Position numbers and translations under genes: made by a program. The notes under the pieces were generated by a model that did no database searches, was not told the origin of the DNA, and saw only the letters and a list, made by a program, of their open reading frames with translations. From the IMG/VR virus record IMGVR_UViG_3300047322_000616, positions 1 through 53,164 of that record: DNA of 53,164 bases; one strand, given 5' to 3'. The DNA comes from a virus. Positions 49,559 through 53,164 of the stretch are shown piece after piece (the first letter of the stretch is position 1; each line of letters starts with the position of its first letter).

Positions 49559-49590
49559 AAGGTATATCCATGCCAAGGTATATCCATGCC
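49559..49590 (+). repeat. Tandem duplication of a 16-base unit
   Basis: AAGGTATATCCATGCC occurs twice in a row (49559-49574, 49575-49590), just before the ATG at 49606. A recent local duplication; effect unknown. Confidence 0.9.
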
Positions 49591-49605
49591 GCAATCAAAC
49601 CTCCC

Positions 49606-49848
49606 ATGAACTCCAACATCACCCGGCTTCCCGACGGCTCAGGCTTCTTCGTGCGGGACATCGATACCTCGCGCAAGCCTCCCGCTAATCCCGTGTACTG
49701 GAACCCGGGAAACAAAGTGGTGCAGGACCATCGCAACGGCGAGATCGATCACACCCTGACCAACATCGAAAGGGCAAAACGAGGACTGCCCGTGCCCTGG
49801 ACTCCGACCATGGCTGAGTCAGAAACCCGGCAAGCCGACATCCCATGA
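49606..49848 (+). CDS. Hypothetical protein
   Basis: 80 residues from MNSNITRLPDG. Contains a mixed soluble sequence with GDHTL-like parts (VVQDHRNGEIDHTLTNIERAK). Ends in ATGA overlap with the next gene, which supports this start. The longer frame upstream is not proposed. Confidence 0.6.
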   Translation: MNSNITRLPDGSGFFVRDIDTSRKPPANPVYWNPGNKVVQDHRNGEIDHTLTNIERAKRGLPVPWTPTMAESETRQADIP

Positions 49849-50042
49849 ACGCCGAACCCAAACCCGGATGGGGCTCGCCCGAGCACCTGGACGCCTTGAA
49901 GAAGATCCGCGAGCTTACGGCCGCCGGCTGGGCGGGCGTGATGCCCAACGGCAACCTCGTGGACCGCCGCGAAAACCCCAACGCGATCCCGGTGCCGAAG
50001 AACTCGCTCCTGGGAGTGCCGGAGCCCAAGTTCTTAGACTAA
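49845..50042 (+). CDS. Small hypothetical protein
   Basis: 65 residues, helical start (HLDALKKIRELTAAG), Pro/Asn-rich end. ATGA-coupled. Its stop overlaps the opposite gene's stop in CTAA. Confidence 0.6.
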   Translation: MNAEPKPGWGSPEHLDALKKIRELTAAGWAGVMPNGNLVDRRENPNAIPVPKNSLLGVPEPKFLD

Positions 50043-50506
50043 CCCCGCTCCTCCGCGATCTGCTCAAACCCCCGCTCATCCCCGCGCTCGGCCGCCTTCA
50101 TCGCTGACACTTCCCCCGTCAAAGGCCGGCTCACATTCCTCGCCCGGTACCGCGCCTGGGCCTGACGGTTCTGCTCCCGGCGCTCCTCCTGATTTCGAAT
50201 CTTCCGGTACTTGGCGCCGTTCACCACCTGATAATCGAACGTGCCGATCTTCACCAGCCGCCGCCCATCCTTTACCTCCGTCGTCGTGTTCCGATCCGGA
50301 CGGCACAAATAATCAATCGCCTCCTGCATCCGTTTCTCCGTATCGCCGATGATCGCCGCCAGCAAAAACGGGTTCAGCCTCACCTGGCTCCCCACCGAAC
50401 GATCCGGCTCCTGCTTGGCGATCGCGTAATTCCACACCGCGAACACATGGCTCCCCGCCCCCACCATCGAGCCCTCGTACATCGAGGCAAACGCTTTACC
50501 AAACAC
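50039..50506 (-). CDS. Conserved phage protein, replication-associated candidate
   Basis: 155 residues from a GTG that overlaps the gene upstream by 11 bases. The pattern (FASMYEGSMVGAG, FAVWNYAIAKQE, LNPFLLAAIIG, IDYLCRPDRNT, VVNGAKYRKIRN) is that of a widespread phage protein that probably folds as a winged helix. The charged C-terminal tail is basic. Next to a parS-like and iteron-like region, so it could bind there; not proven. Confidence 0.65.
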   Translation of the reverse strand: MFGKAFASMYEGSMVGAGSHVFAVWNYAIAKQEPDRSVGSQVRLNPFLLAAIIGDTEKRMQEAIDYLCRPDRNTTTEVKDGRRLVKIGTFDYQVVNGAKYRKIRNQEERREQNRQAQARYRARNVSRPLTGEVSAMKAAERGDERGFEQIAEERG

Positions 50507-50735
50507 GGCTGGCCTCCTTCCGGATTATATCCATCGCCTCCCTCATCCAATCCAAAACGTCCGCTTCGCGTCCGGAAATCCCCATCCCTCCGGACCCCCT
50601 CATTTCCACCCACCGGGGAGGCACCGCCCGAATCCCCATTATTACACGGCTGGTTTCGTCCAGCAAGTAATGCTCACTCCGGAACTCCTTCCTCATCTGG
50701 AAGGAACACTTGATTCTATTGGATTTTTTGCTCAT
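50496..50735 (-). CDS. Small hypothetical protein
   Basis: 79 residues from the ATG at 50735. A basic start (MSKKSNRIKCSF), a helical end (DVLDWMREAMDIIRK). Overlaps the next gene. Function unknown; could be a DNA-binding partner of the neighbour. Confidence 0.6.
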   Translation of the reverse strand: MSKKSNRIKCSFQMRKEFRSEHYLLDETSRVIMGIRAVPPRWVEMRGSGGMGISGREADVLDWMREAMDIIRKEASRVW

Positions 50736-50818
50736 CACGCCACCACATTAACCAACCCATAATGCTTATGTCAACAACTTTGCTTACGTAATCACAAAGT
50801 AATCAATGTAAGCCCATG

Positions 50819-50840
50819 CAGATACAGATACAGATACAGA
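50819..50840 (+). repeat. CAGATA tandem repeats
   Basis: Three exact CAGATA units followed by a partial CAGA, ending just before a GGGGG run. Short iteron-like array; function not known. Confidence 0.85.
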
Positions 50841-50909
50841 GGGGGTACAGGGGGTTTTTCCACCCATTTATCACCCCAAGTAAGCCATCGCCGTAATTCT
50901 CCCCAACCC

Positions 50910-50925
50910 CGTTCCACGTGGAACA
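50910..50925. promoter_or_regulatory. parS-like partition palindrome
   Basis: The 14-bp perfect palindrome GTTCCACGTGGAAC, flanked as C...A, matches the widespread ParB-site consensus TGTTNCACGTGNAACA at all but the first base. ParB proteins of bacterial chromosomes bind such sites. No ParA or ParB is encoded here. Confidence 0.7.
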
Positions 50926-51076
50926 TCATCCCTCTCCTGATCGGCTGCGCTCTACCATTTTCGTGACCTCAGCAAGATGGTCCATGACAATCGCTCACGA
51001 CTCCCTGTGTATGCCCTCTGATTAACACCTACCCCGGGTCGCGGGCGGGGGCTGCCCCCCGGGGGGTGTGGGGACG

Positions 51077-51096
51077 GTCTCCGTGGAAAAGGAGAC
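51077..51096. terminator. Putative terminator hairpin
   Basis: GTCTCC pairs with GGAGAC over an eight-base loop, downstream of the end of the 51121 gene on the - strand. No T run follows on that strand, so the terminator function is weakly supported. Confidence 0.35.
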
Positions 51097-51120
51097 TCCT
51101 TAATTGATAGATGCGCAAGC

Positions 51121-51630
51121 TCATCTTGGCTTATGGAGCAAGGCCACGCTGAGTGGAACAGGCTGGAGTTTAGCAGGCTGAGCTTGTGAGACTGGCGCTG
51201 TCGAGGGCAGGGCCGCAGGCATTGGCTGAGCTACAGGTTGCGCTTGCGCCTGGCGCCGAGTCTCGCGAGGAGATGACGGACGAAGTTGCCCAGGCGATGG
51301 CCGGCCGGCAAGCTGACGCTCTTGCTCTTGCAATGCTGACGCTGCGCGCGCAAGGCGATCAAGGTCAAGTGGATCAGACGCTTGCGCAAGCTTTCGGTCG
51401 AGTCGGATCAACTGTTTGCGTATGCGGGAGAGTCTGTCGGCTATGAAAGGTTCGAGCGTAGACGCCTGGACCTGCGGGGTTATGGCCTTTGCTTCTTGGA
51501 TGGCGAGTTTTCGAGCCCTGGCAAGCTCATGCTTTCTCCGGGCGGCTGCGCTTGCCTTTGCGCTGTCGAACGTCCAGGGCCGGAGAGCATCGGGGAGCGT
51601 CCGCCGGCGGACTGGGGGAGCGTCTATCAT
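51121..51630 (-). CDS. Hypothetical basic/helical protein
   Basis: 169 residues from MIDAPPVRR. The ATG at 51630 has GGAGG 11 bases upstream; a GTG at 51678 is an alternative. A long basic helix (ASAAARRKHELARARKLAIQ), a coiled segment, then a Pro/Gln-rich tail. Function unknown; may be DNA binding. Confidence 0.6.
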   Translation of the reverse strand: MIDAPPVRRRTLPDALRPWTFDSAKASAAARRKHELARARKLAIQEAKAITPQVQASTLEPFIADRLSRIRKQLIRLDRKLAQASDPLDLDRLARAASALQEQERQLAGRPSPGQLRPSSPRETRRQAQAQPVAQPMPAALPSTAPVSQAQPAKLQPVPLSVALLHKPR

Positions 51631-51924
51631 GGTTCGAGCGTCCTCCAGGGAAGAAAGCGCGTCAAGTGAACAAATCACGGGTTTTGGCTGGATCGTGCAA
51701 AATGCAAGCGTCCAGCTTGCCCTATAACGCGCTTTTGCGATGCGAGCGTGGTGTTATAGTGGGGGAAAAGACTGGTTTGATTGCTTGCATGGATTGTGCC
51801 AAGTGGCGTGAATATGTGCAACTTAAGTGTATGAATAAATGATTTAATCTGTTGACGTGCGTGAGATGTCGTGAGAGTATTAGCGCGTAAGGCAAACATT
51901 AACCAATAACGAAAGGCAAAAGCA
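51631..51924 (+). promoter_or_regulatory. Intergenic control region with final leader (copy E)
   Basis: Holds an inverted repeat CTATAAC (51722-51728) / GTTATAG (51753-51759) and a TTGACG (51852-51857) without a good -10 at normal spacing. GAAAGGC (51911-51917) lies seven bases before the ATG at 51925. Only weak stems are seen in this copy. The early + strand transcript probably starts in this region. Confidence 0.5.
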
Positions 51925-52485
51925 ATGAGTGGAAAGACAAATTATCCGGGGATCGATTATGGCTTGGGCAGAGCCAATGTCAGTGAGTCGGGGATCAGAT
52001 TTGGCGTGATCCCGCAAAATGATGTCGGGGCAAGCTGGTACGATTCGAGCGAGGCGGACTACGGAGACCCGACTTGCCCCAAATGTGGCAATCCCGCAAA
52101 AAAGGCGCGCGGAGAATATGCGCGCTTTGAACATGCCAAGCACGAAGGCGCCGACTACGTTTGCCGACCTTGCAAGTACGTGTTCGGCTCAGAGTCGGCT
52201 TTCAGTGATGAGCCCGTGGGCGGACACAATTTAGACGATGGCGAGTACAAGGCCCACGCCGGGGAGGATGGCGACATATTCATTCTGCTTTCCCCGTATT
52301 TCACCTACGCGCAATTCTGCAGCCCTTGCGCGCCTGGCGCCTGCTACTTGCGCAATGAGCTGGAAAGCCCTGACCCGTCAAACCGCGCTTACTGCTTTGG
52401 CCACGACTGGTTTGAGGAAAAGCGCGCGCCTTACACGGTTTATTCGGTGGAAACTGGCGAGATAGTTGAGCCCGCAAAAGAGTAA
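51925..52485 (+). CDS. Conserved early phage protein with zinc-type cysteines
   Basis: 186 residues. NYPGIDYG and RFGVIPQN begin it. PTCPKCG and DYVCRPCKY form a zinc ribbon. QFCSPCAPGACYL and YCFGHDWFE follow. This combination is recurrent in phage early regions and has no known function. It opens the early operon that continues through the junction. Confidence 0.8.
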   Translation: MSGKTNYPGIDYGLGRANVSESGIRFGVIPQNDVGASWYDSSEADYGDPTCPKCGNPAKKARGEYARFEHAKHEGADYVCRPCKYVFGSESAFSDEPVGGHNLDDGEYKAHAGEDGDIFILLSPYFTYAQFCSPCAPGACYLRNELESPDPSNRAYCFGHDWFEEKRAPYTVYSVETGEIVEPAKE

Positions 52486-52493
52486 GGCACCAA

Positions 52494-52766
52494 ATGAAAT
52501 TCACCATTGAACGTAATTGGATCGATGTCGTGGGCAAGATTTGGATGCCAGCAGTGACTTGCTCGCAGCGTATCGACTTGCGCGCTTATGACCTCGAAAA
52601 CATTGGCGAGCCCACGCGCGAAAATGTTGACGCTTGGCTCGCCACTCACACTGGCGACTTCCAATCCATAACGGATTTTCACGCCATCATTGGCGAGGTT
52701 GAAATCCCGTGGGCGACTGAGGAGGGGGAATTGGCTTGGTTCGATTGTCAACCTGAGTGTGCTTGA
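52494..52766 (+). CDS. Conserved early phage protein
   Basis: 90 residues. WIDVVGKIWMPAVTC, RIDLRAYDLENIG, NVDAWLATHTGDF: a pattern recurring in small early phage proteins that often neighbour the previous family. Function unknown. Followed by a structured leader. Confidence 0.75.
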   Translation: MKFTIERNWIDVVGKIWMPAVTCSQRIDLRAYDLENIGEPTRENVDAWLATHTGDFQSITDFHAIIGEVEIPWATEEGELAWFDCQPECA

Positions 52767-52842
52767 CTCGCTTGGTCCACTCCTCCGCGTGGGGAGTGGC
52801 GCAAGCTGGCCAATGCGGCCAGTGAAACGAAAGGCAAACTAA
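52767..52842 (+). promoter_or_regulatory. Structured leader with GAAAGGC signal (copy F)
   Basis: Hairpin 1 CCACTCC (52777-52783) / GGAGTGG (52793-52799), a GCAAG linker, hairpin 2 CTGGCC (52806-52811) / GGCCAG (52817-52822), and GAAAGGC (52829-52835) seven bases before the ATG at 52843. It mirrors copy A with different stem bases, which suggests that structure rather than sequence is kept. Confidence 0.7.
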
Positions 52843-53164
52843 ATGAGTATCAAGGCAAGAATTGAACAGGACACAGACGCAACAAGCCCGGCCGAATATG
52901 ACAACAATGGGCTTTTCCTTATCGCGAAGCATCGTCAATGCTTCATCCCGCCAAGCCCAAAGGAGCGCCACTTTGATGTCGGGGCAGTGATCGAGCAGCA
53001 TCGTGAGACGCACCACGTCTTTTTGCTGGAAGCTTACATCCATTCCGGGGTTGTCCTGGCGTTGGCCGGCGAAGGGAATTTCCCCGATCGCCAATGGGAT
53101 GTTAGCACGCTGGGCGCCGTCTTTGCTTCAAAAGAGGAGTGGAGCACAAAAGAGCAGGCGCGCG
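52843..53164 (+). CDS. Conserved early phage protein, 5' part (wraps to base 1)
   Basis: The first 65 codons (52843-53037) of the 172-residue protein that ends at 324; 53038-53164 repeats bases 1-127. It begins MSIKARIEQDTD, with AEYDNNG shortly after. The GAAAGGC leader precedes it. See the 1-324 entry for the remainder. Confidence 0.85.
   Translation, partial: MSIKARIEQDTDATSPAEYDNNGLFLIAKHRQCFIPPSPKERHFDVGAVIEQHRETHHVFLLEAYIHSGVVLALAGEGNFPDRQWDVSTLGAVFASKEEWSTKEQAR
53038..53164. repeat. Terminal direct repeat, copy 2
   Basis: Exact copy of bases 1-127, showing that the contig closes into a circle of 53,037 bp. Confidence 0.9.

Larger units (their letters stand above)
48915..49605 (+). 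other. Long gap with tRNA-like element and GC-rich low-complexity sequence
   Basis: A continuous frame covers 48970-49848, but its first 200 codons have no clear protein character, so I do not call a gene here; the likely gene starts at 49606. The segment contains the tRNA-like element, the 16-base tandem repeat near its end, and a second T-arm-like hairpin (GGGCG/CGCCC with a TTCGACT loop, around 49360-49390) that does not complete a cloverleaf. Confidence 0.4.
50739..51120. other. Intergenic region with origin-like features
   Basis: About 380 bases without a gene. It contains short direct repeats (TAATCA twice, GCTTAC/GTAAGC inverted, near 50781-50815), three tandem CAGATA units (50819-50836), a parS-like palindrome (50910-50925), a GGGGG-ctg-CCCCC hairpin (51047-51059) and a GTCTCC/GGAGAC hairpin (51077-51096). 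The repeats make it a candidate origin or partition/regulatory site. Confidence 0.5.

Noticed and set aside
48970-49605. N-terminal extension of the 49606 gene to 292 residues
   Set aside because: It would run through the tRNA-like element and GC-rich low-complexity sequence; the ATG at 49606 is more likely.

Overview
The window is the complete genome of a tailed bacteriophage (Caudoviricetes) assembled as a circle. The first 127 bases are repeated exactly at the end (1-127 = 53038-53164), so the unique length is 53,037 bp, and one gene runs across the junction (52843 -> 324). GC is high (about 60%) and no host chromosomal gene is seen. Terminase large subunit, portal, scaffold, major capsid protein and a 2,220-residue putative internal virion/ejection protein are recognisable. 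No tape measure or contractile sheath was seen, which suggests a podovirus-like virion. The host is not proven. The fibronectin-III lipoprotein-like product, the secreted Asn/Thr-rich head-repeat protein and the general gene style suggest a Verrucomicrobiota/PVC-type host; this is only an inference.

Layout. (1) 51.9 kb through the junction to 7.4 kb, + strand: early operon of small conserved phage proteins, then a Rad52/Mgm101-like annealing protein, a DUF559-type nuclease, and a membrane/secreted trio. Its blocks are introduced by structured leaders, most with a variable GC stem, all ending in GAAAGGC 7-9 nt before the start codon. (2) 7.4-46.1 kb, - strand: the late operon. In transcription order it has a ribbon-helix-helix-like protein, HNH, terminase, a sugar/cofactor-modification island (three glycosyltransferase-like proteins, radical SAM/SPASM protein, NovU/TylC-type methyltransferase), portal, zincin-like protein, ATP-grasp enzyme, scaffold, adenine/cytosine-N DNA methyltransferase, GroES, a major capsid gene interrupted by a group I intron, a family of CxxC-repeat proteins, secreted and lysis-type membrane proteins, a protein tyrosine phosphatase, Ig-like and tandem paralogous virion proteins, tail/connector candidates and internal virion proteins. 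Two + strand genes (an HNH endonuclease and a RecB/Cas4-like nuclease) sit inside this - strand operon. (3) 46.2-50.0 kb, + strand: a DnaC-like ATPase and small proteins, with a strong promoter and a tRNA-like element. (4) 50.0-51.6 kb, - strand: three small genes around an iteron- and hairpin-rich intergenic region that carries a parS-like palindrome.

Functionally, the phage has recombination genes (annealing protein plus nucleases) and a helicase-loader-like ATPase, but no recognisable DNA polymerase, primase, integrase or endolysin. It therefore probably depends on the host replisome. The most unusual content is the glycan/radical-SAM/ATP-grasp island between the packaging and capsid genes, the intron in the capsid gene, the parS-like site, and the CxxC-repeat gene family.
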